From the NCBI RefSeq assembly GCF_050916235.1, contig NZ_CP104854.1, forward strand, positions 3,596,001 to 3,660,000: 64,000 bases of DNA. Direction: 5' to 3'. Below are positions 9,432 through 17,194 of the stretch, piece by piece. The notes under the pieces were generated by a model, which did no database searches, had not been told where the DNA came from, and was given only the letters and a program-made list of their open reading frames with translations. This DNA comes from Maridesulfovibrio sp050916235. GTDB lineage: Bacteria; Desulfobacterota; Desulfovibrionia; Desulfovibrionales; Desulfovibrionaceae. A program made the position numbers and the translations under genes. Numbering within the stretch: position 1 is the first letter of the stretch; the number at the start of each line of letters is the position of its first letter.

Positions 9432-9998
9432 TCAGTCCCGCGCAAGGGCTTTCAGCACAAATTCACAGGCATGGCGGCAAAAAGTTTCATGGTCGATTCC
9501 TTCGGGAGGGAAAAGGCAGACGGCGCGGATCATGCTCGGGATGTATTGAGAGGTCAGGCGCGGGCAGGAATCCTTGAATTCGCCCTGCGCTATCCCGGAT
9601 TCCACCACGGACTGGATAAGGGTCCACAATTCCACTCGTTTGTCCTGCCATTCTCCGCTTTGCGGGTAATGCATCACCTTACCCAGCAACTGGGCACTGC
9701 TGACCCGGTTGATCATGAACACGGCCATTTCCCGGATAATTTCCCGAAGTTTCTCCGTGGGTGTCAGGTCTTCACGTTCCGTATACTCCGAGAGTCTGTC
9801 GACGAGTATAGAGAATCCTCTGAAAAGAACGGCAAAATAGAGGTCGTCCTTGCTTTTAAAATATAGATACAGAGTTCCCTTTCCCACGTTTGCAACTCTG
9901 GCGACGTCACTGAGTAGCACTTTATGGAAAGGCTGGCTGGCAAACATATCTGCAGCCGTATCCAGGATGCGGGCTTCTTTTTCTGAATAATTTTTCAT
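9432..9998 (-). CDS. TetR/AcrR-family transcriptional repressor of the efflux operon
   Basis: 188 residues. The N-terminal helix-turn-helix is canonical for TetR ('ARILDTAADMFASQPFHKVL' then 'VARVANVGKGTLYLYFKSK'), covering residues about 7-55; the C-terminal two-thirds is an all-helical ligand domain with no close motif. It is the first gene of the operon with the HlyD and DHA2 genes. Established TetR/AcrR logic is autorepression with release by a pump substrate. A perfect 14-bp palindrome 45 bp upstream of its start is the obvious operator candidate. The ribosome site before the ATG is weak, consistent with low repressor levels. Confidence 0.93.
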   Translation of the reverse strand: MKNYSEKEARILDTAADMFASQPFHKVLLSDVARVANVGKGTLYLYFKSKDDLYFAVLFRGFSILVDRLSEYTEREDLTPTEKLREIIREMAVFMINRVSSAQLLGKVMHYPQSGEWQDKRVELWTLIQSVVESGIAQGEFKDSCPRLTSQYIPSMIRAVCLFPPEGIDHETFCRHACEFVLKALARD

Positions 9999-10042
9999 GG
10001 TTAATTGTGTTGATCTGCGTTTTTATTGATGGCGGCCGTAAA

Positions 10043-10056
10043 ACTGACCGGTCAGT
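10043..10056. promoter_or_regulatory. Candidate TetR operator palindrome
   Basis: ACTGACCGGTCAGT is a perfect 14-bp inverted repeat, 45 bp upstream of the tetR start. Its size, symmetry and position fit an autoregulatory TetR-family operator controlling the tetR-emrAB operon. Binding is inferred. Confidence 0.6.
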
Positions 10057-10119
10057 ACTGGAGTGGGTGAAGTTACTGCTGGCAAAATCAGATGTCAAAA
10101 AATGACTCCGGGTACTGGG

Positions 10120-10166
10120 TTGTTCACGGCATTTTCTTGTGGCGTGTACCGGTCTGCCGTGAACAA
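10120..10166. repeat. 11-bp inverted repeat in intergenic region
   Basis: TTGTTCACGGC and GCCGTGAACAA are perfect complements separated by 25 bp. No T-run follows, so it is not an ordinary terminator; a regulator site or an RNA hairpin in the leader of the downstream epimerase gene are both possible. Confidence 0.5.
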
Positions 10167-10330
10167 AACTTTACAACTCAGTCCTTGACACAATCCGCTC
10201 AATGACTCATTAGCACGAGCACAGGGACCGGACTATTGCGGTTCCGAATGTCTTCGACCCTCCATGAGAGCCGATCCGGCCCAGTACAAATTTTCAAAAC
10301 AGATACATTACCAATAACACCCCGCAAAAC

Positions 10331-11323
10331 ATGACCGTATTTATCACCGGAGCTACCGGTTTGATCGGGTCCCGCCTTGTCAGAATCCTTGTTTCCCGCG
10401 GTTATGCCGTGAGAGCCCTTGTGAGGGACACTGAAAGGGCAAAGCGGCTCATCAGCGATCCCGTGGAGTTCGTCACCGGGGATCTGAATGACCCCGAATC
10501 GCTGAAAACGGCCCTGAACGGTTGCCGTTATCTGTTCCACCTTGCCGCCGACTACCGTCTCTGGGTTCCGGACCCCGAGGCCATGACCGGCACCAACGTG
10601 GAGGGAACCCGGATGCTCATGCGGCAGGCCCTGTCTGCCGGGGTGGAGCGTATAGTTTATACCTCAAGCGTCTGCGTGCTCAGCTGCAATGCCGACGGAA
10701 CTCCGGTGGGCGAGGATGTTTCTTCGGACGTGGGGGACATGATCAGCCCGTACAAGAAATCCAAATTCCTTGCTGAAAAGGTTGTTATGGAAATGGTTCG
10801 TGACGAGGGGCTGCCCGCCGTCATCGTCAATCCTTCCACTCCGGTCGGGCCGGGGGATTCGCGCCCCACACCCACAGGAACCATGATCCTCAATACGGCG
10901 CGCAACGGAGGCATGTTTTACGCCGATACCGGCCTTAACGTGGCCCACGTGGATGATATCGCCCTCGGGCATCTGCTGGCACTGGAGAAAGGTGTGGTTG
11001 GGCGGAGGTATATTCTCGGCGGCGACAACTTAAGTCTCAGGGAGCTGTTCGCCATGACTGCACGACTCACGCACAAGCCCGGACCGCGTTTCAAGGTTCC
11101 GCAGGCTGTGATGTTCGCCGCAGGGCTGGCAGGGGAACTCCTTGCCAGAGTCGGGCTGATTAAAAATCCCGTGGCAACGCTCGACAGTGTCCGCATGGCC
11201 TCAAAGAAGATGTACTACAGCTCGGATCGCGCCGAAAAGGAACTGGGCTACACCCACCGTCCCGCAGAACAGGCTGTGCGCGATGCCGTACACTGGTTCA
11301 GGGAACAGGGGATGCTCCGCTAA
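10331..11323 (+). CDS. hpnA: HpnA-like NAD-dependent epimerase/dehydratase (extended SDR)
   Basis: 330 residues, the usual size for the family. The Rossmann motif 'TGATGLIG' lies at residues 7-14, and the catalytic set is S112/S113 ('YTSSV') with Y141 and K145 ('YKKSK'). The stretch 'PTPTGTMILNTARNGG' and 'DTGLNVAHVDDIALGHLLA' matches the hopanoid-associated sugar epimerase HpnA subgroup more closely than dihydroflavonol reductases. HpnA proteins are found in many hopanoid producers, but the exact reaction is not settled and no other hopanoid gene lies nearby, so a general NAD-sugar or ketone reductase role is the alternative. The gene stands alone with its own terminator. Confidence 0.8.
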   Translation: MTVFITGATGLIGSRLVRILVSRGYAVRALVRDTERAKRLISDPVEFVTGDLNDPESLKTALNGCRYLFHLAADYRLWVPDPEAMTGTNVEGTRMLMRQALSAGVERIVYTSSVCVLSCNADGTPVGEDVSSDVGDMISPYKKSKFLAEKVVMEMVRDEGLPAVIVNPSTPVGPGDSRPTPTGTMILNTARNGGMFYADTGLNVAHVDDIALGHLLALEKGVVGRRYILGGDNLSLRELFAMTARLTHKPGPRFKVPQAVMFAAGLAGELLARVGLIKNPVATLDSVRMASKKMYYSSDRAEKELGYTHRPAEQAVRDAVHWFREQGMLR

Positions 11324-11360
11324 GGCATGCCAGACTGAAGACTATTGATTCAATTATTCG

Positions 11361-11389
11361 AAAAGCCGTCCTCTTGGGCGGCTTTTTTT
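11361..11389 (+). terminator. Rho-independent terminator after hpnA-like gene
   Basis: AAAAGCCGTCC pairs with GGGCGGCTTTT (one G-T pair) and is followed by a T-run. Confidence 0.88.
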
Positions 11390-11480
11390 GTTGTATTTCA
11401 TAATATTACCGCCAAGACTCTTGGCTGTAACGTAAGTTGCTGCTACATCAATAAATGATTTAACCTTGTTGTTTGGATAG

Positions 11481-11528
11481 TTGATGCGCTTTGCGCTTTA
11501 GACAATTTGGTTTCGCCGCCTGAGGCAT
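11481..11528 (-). repeat. Intergenic repeat family, copy 1 (reverse orientation)
   Basis: Read on the minus strand it carries GCGGCGAAACCAAATTG, then AAAGCGCAAAGCGCATCAA, closely matching the copies at 29152-29187 and 36341-36388. It lies just upstream of the MDR dehydrogenase gene. Confidence 0.55.
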
Positions 11529-11561
11529 CCATATCCTGACGATATAATTCAAGGAGATTCC

Positions 11562-12527
11562 ATGCGCAGTATATATTTCAAGGACGGGCGGATAGAGCTC
11601 ATAAATCGTGTCAAGCCGGTTCTTTCATCCGGAGAGGCTTTGCTCAGGGTTCTTGTTGCCGGCATATGCAATACCGACATTGAGCTTCACAGGGGCTATT
11701 ACGGATTTGAGGGCACACCGGGCCATGAATTCGTGGCCGTGGTGGAGGACTGCCCGGATCAGCCGGAGCTGGTCGGGAAGCGGGTGGTGGCGGACATCAA
11801 CTGCCCGGTCGGTCCGTTTCGCGGCGACCACAGGCATGCCCCGAACCGTACGGTTATCGGCATAGTGAACCATGACGGGGCATTTGCCGAATACCTCAAG
11901 GCCCCGGCCCGGAATCTGGTTGTGGTACCGGACTGCGTGGAGGACCGTGCGGCAGTTTTTGCTGAACCGCTGGCCGCAGGGCTGGAGGTAAGCCAGCAGA
12001 TCCATATAACGGGCAATATGCGGGTCATGGTACTGGGCGACGGCAAGCTGGGACTGCTGACCGCGCTGGGACTCAAGCTTTACAATCCGCATGTTCTGCT
12101 GGTTGGCAAACATGCGGACAAGCTGGCTATTGCCGGTGCGCAGGGAGTTAAAACCCATTGCATCGGGCAACCTGAGGAACTGAGCACCTTGGCTGCCGGG
12201 CTGGAGAAGTTCGATCTGGTCGTGGAGGCTACCGGCAGCGAGAGCGGCATTAATTACGCGCTTGAATTTGTGCGCCCGGAAGGAACCATTGTCGCCAAGA
12301 CCACTTCGCACCTGCCCAGCTCCATCAACCTTGCAAAGCTGGTGGTGGACGAAATTTCCATTGTCGGTTCCCGTTGCGGAGACATCGGGTTGGCCATGAA
12401 TGTGCTGGAACAGGCGCGGGTCGATGTGAGCGGGCTGATTGAGGCCGAGTACGCCTTTGAGGATTTCAGTGCGGCTTTTGAGCGGGCCATGACCCGTGGG
12501 GCAAAAAAGGTGCTGGTGCGGATGTAG
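11562..12527 (+). CDS. Medium-chain (zinc-type) alcohol dehydrogenase-like protein
   Basis: 321 residues, slightly short for the MDR superfamily (usually about 340-360). Catalytic zinc ligands are visible: C36 ('GICNTDI') and H55-E56 ('TPGHEF'); the nucleotide-binding Rossmann turn is 'VMVLGDGKLGLL'. The structural-zinc lobe, normally four Cys, is largely lost: only C81 remains in 'DINCPVGPFRGDHRHAPNR', although the following 'HAPNRTVIGI' context is conserved. It should be an NAD(P)-dependent oxidoreductase of an alcohol or polyol, similar to threonine or sorbitol dehydrogenases; the substrate is unknown. The ATG is preceded by AAGGAG. It is monocistronic between two terminator-containing regions. 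Confidence 0.85.
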   Translation: MRSIYFKDGRIELINRVKPVLSSGEALLRVLVAGICNTDIELHRGYYGFEGTPGHEFVAVVEDCPDQPELVGKRVVADINCPVGPFRGDHRHAPNRTVIGIVNHDGAFAEYLKAPARNLVVVPDCVEDRAAVFAEPLAAGLEVSQQIHITGNMRVMVLGDGKLGLLTALGLKLYNPHVLLVGKHADKLAIAGAQGVKTHCIGQPEELSTLAAGLEKFDLVVEATGSESGINYALEFVRPEGTIVAKTTSHLPSSINLAKLVVDEISIVGSRCGDIGLAMNVLEQARVDVSGLIEAEYAFEDFSAAFERAMTRGAKKVLVRM

Positions 12528-12718
12528 ATCATCGGACCTTAAATGCGCCGCAATACCGGGGATGTGTTTTTATCTGCGGATATGCTTACACGTTTGCCGA
12601 TAAAAGTGTATGGTGGCAAGACAGGCCTGAGATGAACGGGAACCGGTCCGGCCCGCATCGGTCATGTTCCGGAAGGTTGCGCACATGACCAGAGTTTTCA
12701 AACGGCGAGGATGTGCCT

Positions 12719-13735
12719 ATGCGACGTTTTCTGCAGATTTCAATTATTCCTTTACTGCTGATCTGGACGGTTGCAGTTTCCGCGGCCAGTGCGGCTTCAC
12801 TGGACAGGATTTCCGGCACTGTTGATCTGCGGCGGGTCGGGCAGGATTTCTTCCTGCAGGCCAGAATCGGTCAGGCCGTATGGCCCGGAGATATTCTGCG
12901 TACCGGGGCGGACGGCAAGGCCATACTTATCCTTGATGACGGTTCATCCCTGAGTTTCAGCGGAGAGACCGAATTCATGCTGGGCCGTGAACTGGCCGGG
13001 GAAAGCCGGAGTCTCATCGGGACACTTCTGCGCGGTGTGGCAAGGGCTGTGCTCAATAAACGGGCCGGTTCGTATATCGCCACTCCTTCCGGCTCGGTCG
13101 GCATACGCGGAACTGACATAACCATTTCCCACAGCGGAGAAACGGGATTTTATTTTCTGGATGAAGGAAATGTAGGAATCAAAGTAGAGGGTGATGCCGC
13201 TCCGCTTGATGCCGGACAGATGACGGCCAGTTATGCCGGGCGCAGGCCGCTGCCCCCGTTCCCGTTTACCAAATCCGCAGGACTGGCCGAGGCCCGCAGC
13301 AAGCTTTCGGCAATGACCTCCATTGAGATTCCGCCCTCGCTTAAAGACCATGCCCAGCTTAACGAGATTCTTGCCCGCTGGATCATCAACTACGCCCATT
13401 ACCTTGCGGACGCCGGGAGACCTGAAGATGCCCAGACAGCTCTGCTTATAGCCGAAGGGTTGACCGAGGAACGGTCGGTAAAGGGCGAAATTCTGCTCCA
13501 GATCGGAGGTCTGTATTTCTACCAGCTCAGCGATGTGAAGGGAGCGTTGCGCTCATACCGGCGCATAATACGCGAGTATCACCGGACTTCCTGCTATGAG
13601 AATGCGCTCTACGGCGCAATCCGCTGCTTCCTGTTGCTGGATCAGCAGACCAAGGCTGAGGAATATGCCCGCTGGTACAAGGTCCGTTTCCCGGACGGAA
13701 AGCATATCCATGTGATTGAAAGCCTGATCCGCTAG
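12719..13735 (+). CDS. FecR-domain periplasmic protein with C-terminal TPR-like region
   Basis: 338 residues from the ATG at 12719, chosen over the GTG at 12713 because GCGAGG is well spaced. A signal peptide ends near residue 26 ('VSAASAASLDR'). Residues about 28-165 form a FecR domain ('AVWPGDILRTGADGKAILIL', then 'TPSGSVGIRGTDITIS'), a beta-rich module also used outside iron-sigma signalling as a secreted ligand-binding fold. After a proline-rich linker ('RRPLPPFPFT') the C-terminal 140 residues are helical and look like TPRs. No sigma factor or TonB receptor is adjacent, so a FecIR-type role is not supported; an exported scaffold or sensor is more likely. Confidence 0.75.
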   Translation: MRRFLQISIIPLLLIWTVAVSAASAASLDRISGTVDLRRVGQDFFLQARIGQAVWPGDILRTGADGKAILILDDGSSLSFSGETEFMLGRELAGESRSLIGTLLRGVARAVLNKRAGSYIATPSGSVGIRGTDITISHSGETGFYFLDEGNVGIKVEGDAAPLDAGQMTASYAGRRPLPPFPFTKSAGLAEARSKLSAMTSIEIPPSLKDHAQLNEILARWIINYAHYLADAGRPEDAQTALLIAEGLTEERSVKGEILLQIGGLYFYQLSDVKGALRSYRRIIREYHRTSCYENALYGAIRCFLLLDQQTKAEEYARWYKVRFPDGKHIHVIESLIR

Positions 13736-13796
13736 ATGCTGGTGCCGGGGGAATTCCCGGCGCATCCTGTTCGGTCGTAATCATTGTTTGAGATAA

Positions 13797-13847
13797 AAAG
13801 CCGCCCACGTAACCTTGAATATGGTTGCGGGGGCGGTCGTTTTGTTT
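13797..13847. terminator. Terminator between convergent FecR and VPLPA-like genes
   Basis: CCGCCCACGTAACC pairs with GGTTGCGGGGGCGG (two G-T pairs) around an 8-nt loop, with an A-rich left and T-rich right flank, so it can act in both directions. Confidence 0.75.
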
Positions 13848-13864
13848 GTGCTGAGCAGTAAACT

Positions 13865-14185
13865 TTAGGAAAACTTGCGGCGAATAAAGGCAATAACTCC
13901 CAGTCCTCCGCAGAGGAGTGCCGCAGCAGCCGGAAGTGGGGTGGGGGAGATATGCTCTCCACCGTCGGGAGTGTCGGAGGAGTGTTCGCCTCCCTGATAG
14001 GTGGGCCCGCCGGATTGGGTGTTCCATGAATTGGAGTAGGAATTGGAATTTTCCTGTCCGGTGGACGAAGATCCTTGCGTTGTTCCCGAAGAATCCTGCG
14101 ATGAGGATGTATAGGCCGAAGCAAGGGCGCAGGTCGGCACAAGAATCAATATGATAATGGCTGAAAGCAGAGTTTTTTTCATCAC
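13865..14185 (-). CDS. Small secreted protein with VPLPA/PEP-CTERM-like sorting tail
   Basis: 106 residues. An N-terminal signal peptide ('LLSAIIILILVPTCALASA') is followed by a low-complexity Ser/Gln/Gly/Asn/Thr-rich mature region. The C-terminus has a proline-containing motif, a hydrophobic helix and a basic end: 'PTPLPAAAALLCGGLG' followed by 'VIAFIRRKFS'. This layout is that of PEP-CTERM proteins, specifically the VPLPA-type variant, which exosortase-like enzymes are believed to cleave and anchor or release at the surface in exopolysaccharide-producing bacteria. No exosortase gene is present in this window. A good ribosome site (GGGAGGTATTTG) precedes the ATG at 14185. The assignment rests on the tail pattern. 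Confidence 0.65.
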   Translation of the reverse strand: MMKKTLLSAIIILILVPTCALASAYTSSSQDSSGTTQGSSSTGQENSNSYSNSWNTQSGGPTYQGGEHSSDTPDGGEHISPTPLPAAAALLCGGLGVIAFIRRKFS

Positions 14186-14489
14186 AAATACCTCCCGTAA
14201 TGAAGCACATCTTGTTAGTTATGCCGAAAATACAGGTGGAGGTGTATGGAGTCAATCGATGCACCTTGGTCTTAATAATTATTGATCCAACGCTTATTTT
14301 TCCTTTGTTTGGATAGCTGGCTGAGGCCTCGGGGTGCCACGGGGGTTTGAAAAATATCCGCGCGGAGCTGTACCGGATGCGTTCTTTTCTCCGGATTCTG
14401 AAGCAGCTGCGATGAAGTTTTGTGCGAGAGTGTGGTTTTCAAATGGCTGTTCCAGTTGCGAAGAGCTTTGAGCAGAGTGGACCGGGAGG
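14186..14489. other. Intergenic region without a supported gene
   Basis: About 300 bp between the convergently oriented acetyltransferase end and the small secreted-protein start. It must carry the promoter of the latter; no other structure was recognised, and the short minus-strand frame here (14272-14523) has no ribosome site or family resemblance. Confidence 0.4.
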
Positions 14490-15140
14490 TTATTCTGCCA
14501 TTTGCAGAGCCTCCAGGGAACACGCGGTAATGGCTTTAATATTCCTTGTTACTTTTTCGGGGCTCCAATCCCACCAGGCGATATTCAGTAATTCGGCGAT
14601 CGTATTTTCATCAAACCTGCGCCTGATCAACCTTGCCGGATTACCGGCAATGATGCTGTATGGAGGGAAATCCTTGGTCACTACTGATTTTGCGCCGATA
14701 ACACTGCCATGACCGATGGTGACGCCGGGGAGAATTGTGGCATCGTAACCGATCCATACGTCATTACCGATGCGGGTATCCTTTATCTCCGGCGAAAGAG
14801 ATTTATCTGCTATGCCCGCTTCCCATCCGGAACCGAAAATGAAGAATGGATAGGTTGAAAACGCACCAAGGGCATGGTTTCCTCCGTTCATTATGAACGT
14901 GGTCTTCCTTGCAATTGAGCAGTATTTACCGATGATGAGCCTGTCGCCGATGAAATCAAAGTGATAGAGGATATTTTCAAAAAAATTGTCAGGCCCTTGC
15001 GGATCATCATAGTAAGTATAGTCACCAATTGAAATGTTAGGATTGGTGCAGTAGTTTTTGATGTAGCAGACCTGCGGAAATCCGTTCATCGGATGTTTGG
15101 TATCTGGGTGTGGTCCATTCATAGGGGCTTGATAGTTCAA
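14490..15140 (-). CDS. CatB/Vat-family (hexapeptide) acetyltransferase
   Basis: 216 residues, typical for xenobiotic acetyltransferases of the left-handed beta-helix type. Hexapeptide repeats are visible ('IGNDVWIGYDATILPGVTIG' then 'GSVIGAKSVVTKDFPPY'). The catalytic His is probably H89 in 'MNGGNHALGAFSTYPF', the segment conserved in type-B chloramphenicol and streptogramin A acetyltransferases. These trimeric cytosolic enzymes use acetyl-CoA to acetylate hydroxyls. Chromosomal members often have unknown natural substrates, so drug resistance is only a possibility. It is followed on the same strand by nothing related and lies 7 bp downstream of the LysR regulator gene's stop, so the two may be cotranscribed. 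Confidence 0.88.
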   Translation of the reverse strand: MNYQAPMNGPHPDTKHPMNGFPQVCYIKNYCTNPNISIGDYTYYDDPQGPDNFFENILYHFDFIGDRLIIGKYCSIARKTTFIMNGGNHALGAFSTYPFFIFGSGWEAGIADKSLSPEIKDTRIGNDVWIGYDATILPGVTIGHGSVIGAKSVVTKDFPPYSIIAGNPARLIRRRFDENTIAELLNIAWWDWSPEKVTRNIKAITACSLEALQMAE

Positions 15141-15147
15141 TCCGTTT

Positions 15148-16035
15148 TCAAAAACAACCAGTGTTCCACACAGCGTTGATCAGGTCTGAGAGAATCGTTA
15201 TTTTCAGCTCCATCCTGCGGCGTTTGAGGCAGAGAAGATGAAGTGCCAGCTTCCTGTCCAGTGTTCTGACCGGGATAATCCGGTATCGGCTGCCTATATC
15301 CTGAACCTTGTCCGAGGGCATTATGGACAGCCCCACGCCGTCTGAAACCAGATTCAGGATGGAAGCCTCCTGATCAACCACGATTGCCTTGACGGGCTTT
15401 TCTTCAATGCTCTCAAAAAAATCGGTAAGAACCGCATTCATAGGACAGTAGTCACTTGTCCAGACCCACGGAAAACCCGCAAGTTCCTTTGCCGACTTTC
15501 CTTCAACCCTTTCCCGCCAGGACTCCGGGGCAACAATAGTCAGTTCAATCTCCCCAAGCAGTTGGACATCCACTCCGGCATCCTGCGGTACAATATACGA
15601 AAATCCCAGATCAATTCTGCCAGTGTTCAACTTGCCGACAACATCCCAGCTCATGGCTTCCTGTACAGTCAGGGTCAGGTCAGGATATTCTCTGTTCAGC
15701 CTTGTGTAGACGTCTTTCAGGCGTAAAAGGAGAGGATCGGTATTGACCCCGAGGATGATTCCCCCGTAGGCTCCGCCACGCAACTTTTCCGCTTCGCTGT
15801 TGAACTCATTGACACCCTGCAGGATAACATCGGCTCTGGCTTTCAAGAGGTGTCCTTCCTCGGTAAGTTCCATTCCTCTGGCAGTTCTCTGAAATAGGGG
15901 GAGCCGCAGTTCCTCCTCAAGGGCTTTGACCTGTGCACTGACTGCGGGCTGGGTCAGATTCAGTCGCGACGCGGCACGGGTCATGTTTCCCTCTTCTGCA
16001 ACTGCAACAAATGATACCAGCTGATATAATTCCAT
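15148..16035 (-). CDS. LysR-family transcriptional regulator
   Basis: 295 residues from the ATG at 16035 (GGTGG-type site upstream); an extension to 16158 would add an unlikely 41-residue tail. The N-terminal winged HTH is canonical ('LVSFVAVAEEGNMTRAASRL', 'LTQPAVSAQVKALEEEL'), followed by a periplasmic-binding-protein-like effector domain. It is divergent from the LysE exporter gene at 16177, the classic LysG/LysE arrangement in which the regulator senses an intracellular amino acid or other small molecule and switches on its exporter. It could also control the CatB-like gene just downstream. The effector is unknown. Confidence 0.93.
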   Translation of the reverse strand: MELYQLVSFVAVAEEGNMTRAASRLNLTQPAVSAQVKALEEELRLPLFQRTARGMELTEEGHLLKARADVILQGVNEFNSEAEKLRGGAYGGIILGVNTDPLLLRLKDVYTRLNREYPDLTLTVQEAMSWDVVGKLNTGRIDLGFSYIVPQDAGVDVQLLGEIELTIVAPESWRERVEGKSAKELAGFPWVWTSDYCPMNAVLTDFFESIEEKPVKAIVVDQEASILNLVSDGVGLSIMPSDKVQDIGSRYRIIPVRTLDRKLALHLLCLKRRRMELKITILSDLINAVWNTGCF

Positions 16036-16176
16036 TCGTATTTCCACCTGAACATTTAGACAGACTAAAGGCGATAAACGTTGCTTATGAGCCGGATAAA
16101 ATCGTTTGATTGGACCGGATTCACTCTTCCCCTTACTCTTTACATATCTGATCAACAATCAAAAAAAGGATAAAAC

Positions 16177-16782
16177 ATGTATACACTGATTGCCGCAATG
16201 TGCATTTTTTCACTTACAATGTCCATTACCCCCGGTCCGGTGAACATGGTCATTCTGGCTTCCGGAGCAGGCTACGGATTTCGCCGCACATTGCCGTTCG
16301 TATCAGGGGCAACGATCGGATTCATCTTATTGCTGATTGCGCTGGGGCTCGGGCTCATGCAGGTGGTTACCGCCTATCCGACCTTTTTAAAATATCTGGC
16401 AATTGCAGGCTCCTCGTTCATTGTGTACGTCGGGTACAAAATAGGTACGTCAAAACCAGATATATCAATCAAGGAAGGAAATTGTCCTACCTTCAGACAG
16501 GGCTTCCTAATGCAGTGGCTTAACCCGAAGGCATGGATAGCATGCATAGCCGGGCTTTCCATGTTCATGGATGATAAATTGCTTGAGCCGCTGTTTCTCT
16601 TTTCGGCTCTCTATTTTGTAATCTGCTACCTTTCTCTTGCCATGTGGGCAATGATGGGCAGTAAAGCAGGGGTGCTGATGAATACCCCTAAAAGAATGAA
16701 GGCATTCAACATGTCAATGGGAAGCCTTTTATGTGCCTGCGCCGGCTATCTGCTTTTCGACTTTTTCCATGCAGCAATTTAA
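16177..16782 (+). CDS. LysE/RhtB-family exporter
   Basis: 201 residues, about six hydrophobic segments, the usual size for LysE/RhtB translocators. The N-terminus carries the family motif 'TPGPVNMVILASGAGYGFRR' and the middle has 'FLMQWLNPKAWIA', both typical. The family exports amino acids or related metabolites by proton exchange. It is transcribed divergently from a LysR regulator with 141 bp between the likely starts, implying a shared regulated promoter. AAAAAAAGGA precedes the ATG. A hairpin follows at 16805. Confidence 0.92.
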   Translation: MYTLIAAMCIFSLTMSITPGPVNMVILASGAGYGFRRTLPFVSGATIGFILLLIALGLGLMQVVTAYPTFLKYLAIAGSSFIVYVGYKIGTSKPDISIKEGNCPTFRQGFLMQWLNPKAWIACIAGLSMFMDDKLLEPLFLFSALYFVICYLSLAMWAMMGSKAGVLMNTPKRMKAFNMSMGSLLCACAGYLLFDFFHAAI

Positions 16783-17194
16783 AAGCATAATCGCACATAT
16801 TTATTCAGGGACAGAAAATCTGGTCAAGATTTCTGTCCCTGATTTCCGTTCCGGCATACAACTGCCTTAGCCGTTGTGTATCGGAACAACAGCCTCTCAT
16901 CTTTTCACTCATTTCTACTGCCAATGAATACTGCATCTCCCGGCGGGCAGATATCTTCGATCTGTCGGTGATGGGGTGCATTTGAATATTTACTGTATTG
17001 CCATTGGACACTTTTCGGGGACAATATTAAAGCGTGTTGATCTGGATCAATGCTGTTTTTATTTTCAGGATATAAGTTCCATTCAAGTCAAACGCCCGGT
17101 CTTGTGTTTTAAATTTAATATACCGCGATTCCAGCTTCTGTGCCGGTTGTCTTCTGAAGATGCGGTACTGCGGAAGTCAAAAAGGAGAAATCTG
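16783..17194. other. Intergenic region upstream of the flavoprotein gene
   Basis: About 410 bp. It holds the hairpin at 16805-16842 and otherwise no supported gene. The part from about 17030 is AT-richer and likely contains the promoter of the downstream flavoprotein. Confidence 0.4.
16805..16842 (+). terminator. Hairpin after lysE-like gene
   Basis: TCAGGGACAGAAA pairs with TTTCTGTCCCTGA around an inner ATCT/AGAT extension. The stem is long and strong, but no clean T-run follows, so it may be a terminator or an RNA-stabilising hairpin. Confidence 0.55.

Larger units (their letters stand above)
9999..10330. other. Intergenic region between divergent tetR and hpnA-like genes
   Basis: 332 bp without a gene. 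It contains the TetR-operator-like palindrome (10043-10056) and an 11-bp perfect inverted repeat (arms 10120-10130 and 10156-10166, 25-bp spacer). Promoters for both divergent genes must lie here, but no convincing -35/-10 pair was identified. Confidence 0.5.

Noticed and set aside
13527..14264. 245-codon minus-strand frame spanning the FecR end and the small secreted protein
   Set aside because: The 13865-14185 frame has a signal peptide and a ribosome site; the longer one crosses a terminator and overlaps two genes.
14272..14523. 83-codon minus-strand frame overlapping the acetyltransferase end
   Set aside because: Overlaps the real gene in another frame and has no ribosome site.
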